DNA of 64,000 nucleotides from Botryosphaeria dothidea. Its lineage: Eukaryota; Ascomycota; Dothideomycetes; Botryosphaeriales; Botryosphaeriaceae. Position 1 is the stretch's first letter, and every line of letters starts with the position of its first letter. The stretch spans positions 5,456,001-5,520,000 of the forward strand of contig WWBZ02000016.1 of the NCBI GenBank assembly GCA_011503125.2, in the 5' to 3' direction. Shown piece after piece: positions 11,044-24,500 of this stretch. The position numbers and the translations under genes were made by a program. The notes under the pieces are model-generated. The model did not search any database. It had not been told where the DNA came from and worked only from the letters and a program-made list of their open reading frames with translations.

Positions 11044-11200
11044 ATAATATATTTTAAATCCATATATATATATTTGAAGCCTTCTTCTTTTATGCTATAA
11101 TATAAAAATCTTAATGTCTCTTCTTATTGTCGCGCTATATAGAGTTGAAGTGGAGGTGTTTTTTTGATGATGGGCGGCGGCGCTCGCTTAATATGCCATT
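11044..11200. other. AT-rich downstream flank of the helicase relic
   Basis: The 3' flank is AT-rich with a short (TA)n run near 11,060. TpG and CpA dinucleotides are still present, so RIP here is light. No gene or clear polyadenylation signal can be assigned. Confidence 0.4.
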
Positions 11201-11350
11201 TTGATTTTCGTTAACAAAACTAAACTACTTTTGATTTTCGACGATAAAACTAAACTCTTTTTAGTTTTCGACGATAAAACTAAACTCTTTTTAGTTTTCG
11301 ACGATAAAACTAAACCCTTTCTAAACTATACGATAGAACTAAACTATTTT
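11201..11350. repeat. Five 30-bp tandem repeats carrying a dyad
   Basis: The core 'ttcgacgataaaactaaact' recurs with an exact 30-bp period at 11,237, 11,267 and 11,297, with a diverged unit on each side. The best units hold an inverted repeat: TAGTTTT (11,262-11,268), a 7-bp spacer, then AAAACTA (11,276-11,282), and again at 11,292-11,312. The array lies between the helicase stop codon and the LINE 1 tail. Function is unknown; a protein-binding array or a hairpin are both possible. Confidence 0.8.
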
Positions 11351-11522
11351 TAGAACGGAGTACTCTACTATAATCTTATCTATATTTTAGATTTACTTTA
11401 ATATCCCTCTTTAATAGAGTTCTTAGTAGAGCGACTAAGAATCTAGCTATTTCTTATAATCTAATCCGTTTATCTCGATTAATATTCTATTTATAAATAT
11501 TATCTATTTCTACTAAAAGGCG
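11351..11522. other. AT-rich spacer between the 30-bp array and LINE 1
   Basis: This is 170 bp of AT-rich, RIPed sequence with no open frame and no match that I could find elsewhere in the window. It is the 3' flank of LINE 1 and does not continue the gypsy A sequence found at the other end of that LINE. Confidence 0.4.
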
Positions 11523-11756
11523 TAGATAGATAGATAGATAAATTTATTTCTTCCCGATATAGTTCCCTTACGGGTCCATGCGGGGCTGGCTATCTGTAGT
11601 TATTTTACACGAGGGGGAAAACCTTTTCGCCTAGCAAAAACCCCTCCTCTCTCTCTGGGCATGCTATCCTATACTAGTTCTTGTTTTTCCTTCTTACTAG
11701 TAGCGGCTGCTGTAGCAGCCCTACATTCACCTACTAGACCTATCTCTTCAGTCCTT

Positions 11757-14700
11757 ATCCTCGTAGTTGTCCGGGTCCTAGTGGTCCTGGTGGTCCTGGT
11801 TATCCTCCTAGTTCCTCTTCCTGGTTATCTTCCTATATTAGTTCCCTTGCCAGGCTAAATTGCTTGAGCAGCCCTAGGCGTAAGAACCAGTCTATTACTG
11901 CTTTAATCCCCTTCTTTGTTAAGAGGAGGGAGTAGTAGTCCGTAGTCCCTGCCCTTTAGAGCATCTATGCCCTGCCCTGTTGGAAGTGGGGGCAGAAGAG
12001 GAGGATATGCTTTAGGGTTTATCTATGCCAGCCGCATAGATAGGCAGGACTAGGGTGCCCTGGCACCTTGCGCCTTGAGAGGAAGTCCTCTAGTCTAATA
12101 TGCTCTGTACGTAGTAGGGTGGCGAGTGTGCTCTGTAGCTTGGATAGTTCGCTGTGGATTTGTCTGATTTTTGGGTTCCACTGTGTGCTTTGGGCTACTA
12201 GCTTGTCTTATCTTCCCTGGCTAGTAGACTTTATCCATCTCTCCTTCCACTTGTTCCTATATGCTATGCGTAGCTTCGTTCGCTCCGGGAGACTCTAGTA
12301 GGTAGAGGGGCAGTAGTTGAGAAGTGAGTTTGCCTTTTTTCTAAGCAGGGTTCTTCTGGCAGGGCCAGTGGCGCCTCTAGTACTTAGAGTAGCCCGAGCT
12401 ATCTATTTAATACTCTGGTAAGTTTCCTCTACTACTATCGCGACTAGGCCATCCCTAGCTCTAATAGCCTGGGCCAGTGCTAGTTCGTCCAGGTGTAGTG
12501 AGAGTGGGGGAATCCCTGTCTCATGCTCCAAGGTTTGTATGCTGGTTGACTTATACGCCCCTGAGATGGTGCGTAGGCACTGGTTTTGGATCTTCTTTAG
12601 TGGCTGGATGGTTGTTTTTCTCCACCCTAGGATTCCCTCTAGGGTATGCCATACCCCACAGCCGTAGGTGAGGACTGGCCTTACCACGGCCGCATAGATA
12701 TGACGGGCTTTAGTAAATGAGGCTCCCCAGGTAGACGCCGCGAGTCTAGAGAGAGATATGTACTGTTTGATTGCCTTAGCTCCTGTTTCCCTAATATGGG
12801 GTCCCCATCTGAGCTTATTGTCTACGTGGACTCCTAGAATCTTAATTGTAGGCTCTGGGCATCCAGCAAATCCAGGGATACGGATCCCTACTGCCATATT
12901 GAATCTCCTTAGTTTCCTTGTAAAATGAATGAGGTGATACTTGTCGGGCGAGAAAGCTGACCCGTGGGTAGCTGCCCAGTGCTCGCAAATTTGATGTGCT
13001 CCCTCTAGTGTCCTACAGTTCTGTTCTGTGGATCTACTAAAGGTTAGAATATTAGTATCATCGACGAATCTAAGGGGGAAGGTATTACCCCTACGTAGCT
13101 GTGTAAGTAGGTTAGATGCAAAGAATAGGTAGAGTATCGGCGATAGTAAGGATCCCTGGGGAATCCCGGTTGAGGTCTAGATTGGTGGACTGGTGAAGTC
13201 TCCGAAGGATAGCTAAGTGGTACGGTCCTGTAGAAAGGATCGGGTGAATCTTTCTACCCATTCTGGGAGTTTTGCCATCCTTATATTGTAGAGAAGCCTT
13301 CTATGAGATACGTGGTCATATGCTCCCGAGATATCCAGGCTAAGGACTGAAGCCACTAGCCCTGGGTCTTATGCCCAGATAGTATGGATCTGTTCTGTGA
13401 GCAGGTCAAGAGCTGCTACTGCGGATCTGTTTCTCCTAGCTCCTATCTATGTATTAGGGAGCAGGCCGTATGCTTTAGTAGCCTGGGAGATTCTATCTGC
13501 TATAATCCTCTTAAGTAGCTTCCCTAGCGTATTAAGTAAAGCAATCGGCCTAAATGACTTGGCTTTAGTATAGTCGTCCCTCTGTGGTTTCCTGAGGACT
13601 ACGGTAATAGAGCTTTTGAACTGCCTAGGGTGGTATCCAAGTGCGAGGCATCCCTGGAAGAGCCTGGTGAGGGGTCCCCTTAGTGTCTCAGCGCATTGCT
13701 TTAGGAACCTGTTGGTGATCTTGTCTGGGCCTGGTGCCTTGTCTGGGGGAAGCTTCTTGATGGTGTGGAGGACCTGCTCTTCAGTAAGGTCTTGGGGAAT
13801 CTCTACTGGCACTGGGTATATACACCCATCCAGATCTGAGAGGTCGGTGGCCCTGGGAGGTGGGAAGAACTGGTTGGTAAGGATTTCTGCCTTGGACTGG
13901 TTATCGTAATGTAGTTGTTCATCTGCTCCCTAGAGGGGTGGGAACTGAGGTGGGGCTGGAGGTTCCAGTGCCCTTGTTCTTGCCTACTTTGAGAGCTTCC
14001 AGAGTATAGATGGGTCCGAAGTAATCTCAGCTACTGTTCTGCGCCATGCTTTTATTCTATCTCTTCTGATCTGCCTCTTCTTGCTATTAGCAATAGTTTA
14101 GTATACTACCCAGTCCTCCTCCCTCCCTGTGGCCGTCCACTTCCTTCTAGCTGCTCTAGCCTGGTGCACTAGGTCCGAACACTCCTTTGTCCATTATATA
14201 GAGGCCCAGGGCGAGGGTCTCGCTACTGGGATAGTCTCCTAGATTGTCCTTTGGATGGCCTCCTAGAGTAGTGTAGTAAAGTAATCCAGGTCTGCTTTAG
14301 TGTTAAGAGGGGTTACTTTAAGGTGTTCGAGCTTTAATTAGAGCATATTATTAGTTCTCTTCCAGTCTGCTTTCTTCTACTAGGGCCTTAGGGGGCGTAG
14401 TTCTGCGGGGGTAGGAGAAAAATCAAGTGTAGTAAGGATAGGTAGGTGGTTAGAGGATGATTCGAGCTCCTGGCTAACTCTACAGCTAAGGATTCTCTTC
14501 TCTAGCCACCGTAATATAAAGACAAGGTCTAGAGTACTCTCGCTGCTACTATCTCGTCTAGTAATAGTGCCCCTTGGAAGGGCTAGGTTAAGATTAGCTG
14601 CGGTAGCTATCTTAATTAGGTTATCCGCTAGGGTGTGGTATATTAGGGAGGTTATACCTCCCTAGATAGGATGGTGGAGGTTAAAGTCCCCTAGGAGAAT

Positions 14701-15111
14701 GTGCTCCCCTGGTTTTCTAAGAACTTCCGGTAGAAGAGATAGGGTTTCTAGCGCTATACTAGTATGAGAGGCTGGCGGGGGATTGTAGCAGTTATGGATG
14801 TAGATTGTATATGTCCTAGTAATGAGGGATAGTATGATGAGATCTGGTGAATGGACTGTTGCTTGCCAGGAGTCGGGGCTAATAGCCTTGCTTATAAAGA
14901 AGCAGGTTCTTGCCACTCTCTCCTGGGGAAAAACTGTATGGTAGGCAGGGTGTCTTGCTGTTGTCTTGACCCTCGGATTCCTCCAAGGTTCCTGGATAGC
15001 TAGGATATAGTAGATCTTTGGGTCCACTTCCTTGAAGAGCGGGAGCATTACCCTGTCCTTGCTCTTATGGACGTTATACTATACAATGGAGAGAGAGCCT
15101 ATGTCTAACAT
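11757..15111 (-). pseudogene. LINE 1 ORF2: endonuclease and reverse transcriptase
   Basis: The likely start is ATG at 15,111-15,109. An exonuclease-endonuclease-phosphatase domain follows: the AIQEPW motif lies near 15,000 and LLGDFNLHHP near 14,670. The reverse transcriptase is read at 13,812-13,447 (DKAPGPDKITNRFLKQ, FRPIALLNTLGKLLKRI) and on to the catalytic FVDD at 13,068-13,057, which is intact. The post-RT segment LGVHVDNKLRWGPHI lies near 12,820. A terminal Cys/His group (LCGWHR...HILLFC) lies near 12,000. There is no RNase H domain. RIP stops interrupt the frame; the end near 11,757 is approximate. The enzyme would nick DNA and copy LINE RNA at the nick. Confidence 0.85.
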
Positions 15112-16664
15112 TGACTTCCTTCTATCTCTAGGTCCGGCTACGAGGGGGCTAGTGGTGTGGGCTGTGAGGAGGGAGTTCCCGCGGGCTCCTCTAAGGCGTG
15201 TTGTGAGCTGTTAAGTCCGGTGAACCTCATTTGGTTAGGAGGCGGGGGGCGGCTTAAGTCTCTTGGCCTGCCTAGTCCCCTCTTGACCGGCTCCTCCTCC
15301 CTAATCCTCTTCCTTGGTCCAACGGTCAACTAGTTAGTTTAAGGCTATGTTTTGGTTATTAGGGGTCCTTCCCGGTGCCTTTCTGGTGCTGCTAGGCGGG
15401 CCTGGGCGGCCTTAGCATGGCAGGCTCTGCGTGCTGGGCAGGAGTTGCTCCAGGCTGTGTGCTTTTGAGAGTAGTTTGCGCACTGTATACTTTCCTTAGG
15501 GCAGTCCCTAGTATTATGTGCCTTGCTGCACTGTCCGCACTTTTCCTCCTTTTTATAATGGTTAGTAATATATCCGTAGGCCTGGCACTTAGAACACTGG
15601 GTTACTGTAAAGGCTGCGTTATAGTACTGCGCTATATGGATAGCAAAGTTAATAACAAGCCCCTTATTAATGATCTGGTTAGCGGTTTCGGGGTTTGTGG
15701 TGCTAAGGATGATGGCCGAGTGAGTTTTCCCCTCTGGGAGCTTCCTCTTTAGCCAGGCCAGCTTGCTAATACGTAGTCCTGGGTGTAGAGATAGGTTCTG
15801 CTCCTGGATGGTTTGGATGGTTTGGGGGTCTGTGGTGTCGATTCCTTCTTGAGGGACGTTGTGTACTAGCACTAAGTATAGCTGCTAGTTAGGCCTAACT
15901 TCTTTTCCTAGTCCTGTAGTCCATTCCTGGTCCTGGAGAAGGGCTGTTCTGGTTGCTTCATCCGGTATAAAGATCTTAACGTCTCTACTGGGGAGCTTCT
16001 TAGCAGCAAGTACTTTCTTACACGCCCAGCTTTTTCCTGCCTGGATCTTTCTAATAATTGCCTCATTTGAGAGCTTGGCTATTTCTTGTCTATTTGCTGT
16101 CTCTAGGAAGTAGAGGGTAAGTTTAGTGGTAGCTGGGGGGGTAGGGGGCTTCGGGGCTGCTTGGGCTGCAATTTGTGCCTAGCTGCGAGTGTTGGGTGTG
16201 GGTGTAGAGGTAGCCTGGATACGGTTGACTGTCTTTTGGACCTGTTGGACCTCTTTGAGGATGTCCTTAAGGCCTGGCTCCTTGGTGGCTGCCTCCTGGC
16301 AGATAGTAATATAATCCTGGAAGATTGTCTTGGCAATGTCGAGAAAATTTTTCACCTAGCTAGAGAGGACTGAAGGGAGGCTAGCGGATGTTTGTAGGGC
16401 TTGGAGGAGGGTGTCTGCTGTTTTTAAGGCTCTCTTAACGTATTCTACGCTATACTGGGTGCTCTGCGGTTTCTTGGGGGTATATTAGGGCTAGGTAGAG
16501 GTAGTCACTAGGGGAGGCTGTTCGCCTCTTCCTGTGTCCTCTACATCAACCACTTCGCGGCTACAGTTGTCTTAAGTACTGTTTTGGGACTCGCGAAGCC
16601 TAGGAGAGTCCCTAGGGCCCTCTCCCGGCGCCGTAGCTTGGGGTCGATTTTTTAGTGTGGTCAT
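15105..16664 (-). pseudogene. LINE 1 ORF1, gag-like with CCHC zinc knuckles
   Basis: The start codon is ATG at 16,664-16,662, beginning MTTLKNRPQATAPGEG. The product is the RNA-binding, gag-like protein that coats LINE RNA. A cysteine-rich C-terminal part read from about 15,345-15,560 has three knuckle-like groups (CSKCQAYG..., CGQCSKAHNTRDC, then a third group whose first Cys pair reads C-x2-Y). The frame is broken by about ten TAG codons and stays in one frame throughout, so the damage is point mutation and not indels. Its last codon TAG (15,107-15,105) overlaps the ORF2 start, though that stop could itself be a RIPed TGG. Confidence 0.82.
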
Positions 16665-19600
16665 GTTTTTTTCCTTAATATTTTTCTTATAGCTCTTTCT
16701 AATTAAGTAGCTTAGTATACGTCTATTTTTAGTATTAATACTTCTATAGAGGTTCTAGATTACTCTATTCTTCTCGTAGGCTTCGCTAATAAGTATATCG
16801 AGGTCTTTTTATCTAGCTTCCTAGGTTTCCTAGGCTTCCTAGGTTTCCTAGACTTTCTAGATTTCTTAGATCTAGTTATCTTTCGGCTCTTAAGAGTCTA
16901 ACTTCTTCTTCTCTAGGTTATTAGTAGTAAAGAGAATAGAATTAATAGCGATCTTTATATTAGGTTCTAGGTTTAAGTCCCGAAGTAGTTATTAGAACCG
17001 GTATTGCTTTCTTAGGTCGTTAATTCCTTACGATAAGTCCTACGTTCTCCTTATAAGCGAGTCTAGCTTTTCTTCTTATTTACTTAGCCGGTAGAAGATA
17101 ATAAAGTTAAAGGCGGATAGAAATTTAGCCTAGTAGGCTTAGCGGCTAGTTAGCTACTTAGTTATTATAAAATACTCTAGGTTTTTATAATCCGTAAGTA
17201 CCTTAATAGGCTTATCTATAGAAGTACTTATAAGTTCTAGTTCTTAAGTCTTAAAGAAGCGAATAATAGTAAGTAGCTCTTTATCGTAGATTATATAGTT
17301 ATACTTAGTTAAGAATATTTTCTTAGAAAAGTATATAACTAGTTTAAGTACTTCGTCGTATATCTATAATAGAATATCTATACTAATAAAGTCTAAGGCA
17401 TCCGTTTTAACCTATATTTTCTTTTTAGGGTCGAAATATATAAGGATAGATACGGAGGTAAATATAGCTTATAGTTAGTTAAAGGCGGCTTATTTCTTAT
17501 TATTCTATATAAACTTCTAGTATCTTATCTTACGTTTTCTATTTCTAGTCGTAAATTATTCTTCTTTTATTATCTTAGTAAGGGGGCGTGCTATATAGAA
17601 GAAGTTCTTAATAAAGCGGCGGTAGAAGTTTATAAAGCTAAGGAAGGCTTATATATTCTTACCTAACGTCGGTGCCTCCTAGTTAATAATAGTAGAGACT
17701 TTTTCTAGGTTTATTTTAATTCCGTTTATGCTAATAATAAGGCCGAGGTACTTAACTAATCTAATATTAAATTCGTATTTATTAAGATCGAGTTAGAGAC
17801 TACGGTCCTTTAGTCGTTAGAGAACTTTATTAATATTTTAGGCGTGTTTATCCTTCTTTTTACTATAGATAAGAATATTATCTAGGTACGCTATATAAAA
17901 CTTATCTAGGTATTCGAGTATAGAATTATTAATATAGCTCTAAAAGGTGCCTAGCGTATTATAGAGCCTAAAGAGTATAACTAGATATTCGTACTAACTA
18001 AAGCGAGTATTAAAAGCGGTAAGGTACTTATAGCCTTCCTTAATTCGGATCCGGTTAAAGATATAGATAACGTCGAGTTTTATAAAGATCTTAGCCTTAC
18101 TAAGCTAGGTAAGAGTTTTATTAATATATAGAATTAGGTATCGGTTCTTCTTAGTAATAGCGTTTAGGGCTCTATAGTTAATATAGACTCTAAGTTCTTC
18201 TTCTAGCTTTCTAATAATAAGTAGAGATACGGTATAGTCCGAAGAGCTAGGGCGAATAAACTCTTTTCTAAGATATTCGTTAATATATTTCTTAACCGCT
18301 TTGTTTTCTTATTAAGATATTAGATAGTAGCTTTTTATATAAGAAGGTTTATAGTTAGGTTTAAGCTTAATTTTATAGTCTTCTTTCTAGTAAGGAGGAA
18401 GTATATCCGCTTCTATCTTATTCTAGAGTTCTTTAATCTAGTAGTATTTCTTCGGTAGCCGGGTAAGGCGTTCTTCTCGTCTATATATTTTCTTTCTATT
18501 TATAAACTTCTAAAAGTCGTCTTCTCTAGTTATAGCTACGCTAGTATTTATAGTAGGTTCCGTAGGCGTATAGTAGTATTCTTTATATCTAGAAAGTAAT
18601 ATTAAGTAGAAGAGTATAGATATAGAATATAGTTAAATATCTAGTTAGGATTTCTCTATCTTCTATTTAGGTCGGTATCTAATAATATATTCGGTATAAG
18701 GTTTTATAGTAAGGTAGCTAGCTTTAAAGTACTAAGGCTTATAAAACTTAACTAACCGCTTATTCTAGTTAATATACGGGTTATAAGTACGTAACTATTC
18801 GTCTCTAAGAATTAGTAGATAGTCTTCTAGGTTAGTAATATAGTAGAGAAGTTATTCTTTATAAGAACTAATATTAATATCGACTAGAGAGGCGTAGGTA
18901 ATATATTAAGAGAATATTCTATCTTCTAAAGTTATAGTAATCCGTTTAATAAGAGAGATCTTTATTATTTTATATACGCGAATAAAGAAGGTATCGATAA
19001 GCTTAGCTTAGCTTCTATTATCGATAAGAGAACGTATATTACTACTAGCTACTATAGTATATATAATAAAATAGATTCTCTTAATTTTATACGCGCGATT
19101 ATCTACTACGAAGTTTAATACCTTTATCTCTTTCTAACTACGACTAGCTAGCTACTCGCCTAGCTTCTTCTACTTATATAGTCCCGAGAGACGACTTACT
19201 TCTAGAACTAGAAGTTTTCTAACTCGCTATTAGAGTCGAGTTCCTTAATACTCTAGATATACGTAAACTTAGCGTAGTTATTATTAAAATAATAGGTATT
19301 AGATATAAAGTAGCCTAAGCCTCTATAGCTACGATAGCATTTCTATCTTATTATTACGAGGCGTTTCTCGTCTAATAGCTTTAAGGGTTTTAGCTTAGGC
19401 TTATACTATAGTCTAATCTAGTCTCTTAGTTTAGTAGTAGTAGATATACGACTCTATTAGCTATCTTAGTTTATATTACCGCTTTTAGTTCTACTCTAGC
19501 GGCTAAGATTATCTTAAGTAGGTTTCTAGTTATAGATAGGCTTAGTACGATCTCTTTTAGAATTATTACTATTATTTATTCTTTTATTAGAACGGATATT

Positions 19601-21152
19601 TATAGACTTAATCTCTTAACGATAATATTCGGTCTTACGGAGAGTTTTAAGTAGCTATTTAAGAGAGATAAAGATAAGAGTAGCTACTAAGAGGACTAAG
19701 CTAATAGAAATACTATTCTATATCTTATCGATCTTCTCTTCTTTAGTAGAATTAGTAAAAGACTAAAGTATATATAGGCGGGCGTAGTAGAAGTCTACCG
19801 TCTCTTTCTCGCTTTATCTAGTAAGAATAAGATTATTAGTAACTTTTTTCTTTACGATATCTATTCTATATATCTTTCCTAGCTTTTCTAAGAAATCTAG
19901 GGCTATCCGATAGCTATTAATATACGGACGTATTATAGCGGTAATTAAATTAGTAAGACGAGAGTAGATATAGCGGATTATTAGCTTCTAATTTTCTTAG
20001 AAGAAGTCCTCTTCGACTTTAAGCTTAAAGATTATATTATTCTTAAAGTTAACGAAAGTATAGATATTAGTAGAGATAAGCTTATTAATATCTTCTATAA
20101 GTATTTTACGTAAGTTCTAATAAGAAAGGATTCGCTATAAGATAATAGTTCTCTTTTTTAGTTAACGTTTCTAGTTAAGACTATAAATATTAGTACTAGG
20201 AAGAGTATCTTTATAATAGTTAGCGATATTCTTAGTTAGAAGGTTATTTTCTTAGATAAGCCGGCTAATCTTATTATTACTTTTCTTAATAACTCTATTA
20301 GATCTAGCGATTATCTTCTTATAGATCTATTTAAGTTTTTTATACTTATTCTAAAGAGAGACGTAGGCTATATACTCTTTACTAGTAGCTATTTAAGTAA
20401 CTTAGAGAACGTAGTAGAACTTAGTACGCTAGTTTACTATTACTATAGTATACTAGTTATAGAAGATATATTCATTAGGCTAGCGAATAGAGTCGAGTCC
20501 GTAGTTACTTAGTATTCCGGGGTTAATAGTAAGGTTAAGATTCGTAGCTAATAAATATATAAGTTCTTCGGATTCTAGGTTTCTACGTAAGGTAGTACGA
20601 CGTAAGATAGAACCGGTAGTTTAACTTTACTAGTCTAAGGTATTAGAAAAGCTCTAAAATAAAATAGTACTACTTATAAACTCGTTAAGGTTCTAGCTAG
20701 GTTCCTTAACTATATTACTAAATAATTCTTTTTTATTATCGCTTAGATAAATAGAGGTAGTACTAGCGATACTACTAGTACGGCTACGACTATAGCTTAC
20801 GGGAAATAGGCTTTATTACGCTATAATCTTCGCTAATTATTCTAGTTTTTTAGAGTAGTTTAACTCGTATTACGGGTAAAAACTCTAAAGAGATTAGTAC
20901 GGGGTTAATAAGGATCTTTATATCTTATTTAAGAAGATAGATTTCCTATAATTATACTATTATTTCTCTAATAGTATAGGTTTCTTTAATATTTCTAGGT
21001 TACTTATCGTAGAGTATCGATATTATTAAGTTCTAGTTATAGGTTATTAGTATTATCGGGTTCTAGTTATAGATTATCGAGTTTAGGTTCTAGTTAATAG
21101 TATAGATATCGAGTTATCGAGTTTAGGTTTCTTATTAGTAGTATATAGATTA

Positions 21153-21287
21153 TATAAGGTAGTAAAGCCGAAATAATAGTATTACTTTTAACTAAAAATC
21201 TATATATAAGAAGAAAGAAAAGAAAGTCTAGAAAGAGAGGGCGAAGGGTAAATATACCTAGTCGCTTAGCGCTAGGCCCGTATTCTA
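21153..21287 (-). repeat. Gypsy A 5' LTR, inner part (135 bp)
   Basis: This is the inner 135 bp of the 232-bp LTR. The terminal CA of the LTR is the TATAAGG at 21,153 on the plus strand, RIPed from TGTGAGG. The LTR breaks at 21,287 where gypsy B begins. The last five bases, 'ttcta', are one copy of the gypsy B target duplication. Confidence 0.9.
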
Positions 21288-21519
21288 TATTAGGCCCCTT
21301 AAGCGCTACTATTCTAGGTAACTAGATAGATACTTAATAGTAACTAGAGGCCCTAGCTTTACTAAGAATAACTCGGTTAGGTACTAGGGCACGGGCCTAG
21401 CGCTAAGCGACTAAGTATATTTACTCTTCGCCCTCTCTTTCTAGACTCTCTTTTCTTTCTTCTTATATATAGATTTTTAGTTAAAAGTAATACTATTATT
21501 TCGGCTTTGCTACCTTATA
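21288..21519 (+). repeat. Gypsy B 5' LTR (232 bp)
   Basis: Begins TATTAGG (RIPed TGTTAGG) and ends TTATA (RIPed CTCACA). It matches the LTRs of gypsy C position for position. Confidence 0.95.
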
Positions 21520-24500
21520 TAATCTATATACTACTAATAAGAAACCTAAACTCGATAACCCGATACCCGTACTATTAACTAGAACCTAAACTCGATAACC
21601 TATAACTAGAACCCGATAATACTAATAACCTATAACTAGAACTTAATAATACCGATACTCTACGATAAGCAACCTAGAAATATTAAAGAAACCTATACTA
21701 TTAGAGAAATAATAGTATAATTATAGAAAATCTATCTTCTTAAATAAGATATAAAGATCCTCGTTAACCCCGTACTAATCTCTTTAGAGTTTTCACCCGT
21801 AATACGAGTTAAACTACTCTAAAAAACTAGAATAATTAGCGAAGATTATAGCGTAATAAAGCCTATTCCCCGTAAGCTATAGTCGTAGCCGTACTAGTAG
21901 TATCGCTAGTACTACCTCTATTTACCTAAGCGATAATAAAGAAGAATTATTTAGTAATATAGTTAGGGAACCTAGCTAGAACCTTAATAAGTTTATAAGT
22001 AATACTATTCTATTTTAGGGCTTTTCTAATATCTTAGACTAGTAAAGTTAAGCTACCAGTCCTATCTTACGTCGTACTACCTTACGTAGAAACCTAGAAC
22101 CCGAAGAACTTATATATTTATTAGCCACGGATCTTAATCTTACTATTAACCCCGGAATACTAAGTAACTACGGACTCGACTCTATTCGCTAGCCTAACGA
22201 ATATATCTTCTATAACTAGTATACTATAGTAATAGTAAACTAGCGTACTAAGTTCTACTACGTTCTCTAAGTTACTTAAATAGCTATTAGTAAAGAGTAT
22301 ATAGCCTACGTCTCTCTTTAGGATAAGTATAAGAAACTTAAATAGATCTATAAGAAGATAATCGCTAGATCTAATAGAGTTATTAAGGAAAGTAACGATA
22401 AGATTAGCCGGCTTATCTAAGAAAATAACCTTCTAACTAAGAATATCGCTAACTATTACGAAGATACCCTCCCTAGTACTAATATTTATAGCCTTAACTA
22501 GGAACGTTAACTAAGAAAGAGAACTATTACCTTATAGCGAACCCTCTCTTATTAAGGCTTACGTAAGATACTTATAGAAGATATTAATAAGCTTATCTCT
22601 ACTAATATCTATATTTTTATTAACTTTAAAGATAATATAATCTTTAAGCTTAAAGTCGAAGAGGACTTCTTTAAAGAAAATTAGAAGCTAATAATTCGCT
22701 ATATCTACTCTCGCCTTACTAATTTAATTACTACTATAATACGCCCGTATATTAGTAGCTACTAGATAGCCCTAGATTTCTTAGAAAAGCTAGGAAAGAT
22801 ATATAGAATAGATATCGTAAAGAAAAAAGCTACTAATAACCTTATTCTTACTAGATAAAGTAAAAAAGAGACGGTAGACTCCTACTACGCCCGCCTATAT
22901 ATACTCTAGTTTCTTACTAATCTAACTAAAGAAGAGAAGATCGATAAGATATAGAATAGTATTTCTATTAGCTTAGCCCTCTTAGTAGCTACCCTTATCT
23001 TTACCTCTCTCGAATAGCTACTCGAAACTCTCCGTAAGGCCGAATATCGTCGTTAAGAGATTAAGTCTATAAATATCCGTTCTAATAAAAGGATAAATAA
23101 TAGTAATAATTCTAAAAGGGATCGTACTAAGCCTATCTATAACTAGGAACCTACTTAAGATAATCTTAGCCGCTAGAGTAGAACTAGAAGCGGTAATATA
23201 AACTAAGATAGCTAATAGAGCCGTATATCTACTACTACTAAACTAAGAGACTAGGTTAGACTATAGTATAAGTCTAAGCTAAAACCCTTAAAGCTATTAG
23301 ACGAGGAACGCCTCGTAATAACGAGGTAGAGACGCTACCGTAGCTATAGAGGCTTAGGCTACTTTATATCTAATACTTACTATTCTAATAATAACCGCGC
23401 TAGGTTTACGTATATCTAGAGTATTAAGAAACTCGACTCTAATAGCGAGTCGGAAAACTCCTAGTCCTAGAAGTAAGTCGCCTTCTAGAACTATATAAGT
23501 AGAAGAAGCTAGGCGAGTAGCTAGCTAGTCGTAGTTAGAAAGAGATAAAGATATTAAACTTCGTAGTAGATAATCGCGCGTATAAAATTAAGGAAATCTA
23601 TCTTATTATATATACTATAGTAGCTAGTAGTAATATACGTTCTCTTATCGATAATAGAAGCTAAGCTAAGCTTATCGATACCTCCTTTATTCGCGTATAT
23701 AAGATAATAAAGATCTCTCTTATTAAACGGATTACTATAACTTTAGGAGATAGAATATTCTTTTAATATATTACCTACGCCTCTCTAGTCGATATTAATA
23801 TTAGTTCTTATAAAGAATAACTTCTCTACTATATTACTAACTTAGAAGACTATCTACTAATTCTTAGAGACGGATAGTTACGTACTTATAACCCGTATAT
23901 TAACTAGAATAAGCGGTTAGTTAAGTTTTATAAGCCTTAGTACTTTAAAGCTAGCTACCTTACTATAAAACCTTATACCGAATATACTATTAGGTGCCGA
24001 CCTAAATAGAAGATAGAGAAATCCTAACTAGATATTTAACTATATTCTATATCTATACTCTTCTACTTAGTATTACTTCCTAGATATAAAGAATACTACT
24101 ATACGCCTACGGAACCTACTATAAATACTAGCGTAGCTATAACTAGAGAAGACGACTTTTAGAAGTTTATAAATAGAAAGAAAATATATAGACGAGAAGA
24201 ACGCCTTACCCGGCTGCCGAAGGAATACTACTAGATTAAAGAACTCTAGGACAAGATAGAAGCGAATATACTCCCTTCTTACTAGAAAGAAGACTATAAA
24301 ATTAAGCTTAAACCTAACTATAAACCTCCTTATATAAAAAGCTACCGTCTAATATCTTAATAAGAAAACGAAGCGGTTAAGAAATATATTAACGAATATC
24401 TCGGAAAAGGGTTTATTCGCCCTAGCTCTTTAGACTATACCGCACCTCTACTTATTATTAGAAAGCTAGAAGAAGGACTTAGGGTCTATATTAACTATAG

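Larger units (their letters stand above)
11523..16671 (-). mobile_element. LINE 1: near full-length family A non-LTR retrotransposon
   Basis: This is a Tad1-like LINE on the minus strand, about 5.15 kb, with a gag-like ORF1, an ORF2 holding endonuclease and reverse transcriptase, and a (TCTA)n tail at its 3' end (11,523-11,540). It is collinear with LINE 2 (28,864-34,010) over its whole length and with the stub at 1113-1462. RIP is light: frames run for 100-170 codons and stops are mainly TAG. The 5' flank is gypsy A and the 3' flank is unrelated AT-rich DNA. No target duplication is evident, so the borders may have been rearranged. Unlike family B it shows no RNase H domain. Confidence 0.92.

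Noticed and set aside
12477..13909. Plus-strand open frames of 64-97 codons across LINE 1
   Set aside because: They are antisense to endonuclease and reverse transcriptase segments of LINE 1, which have family motifs on the minus strand.
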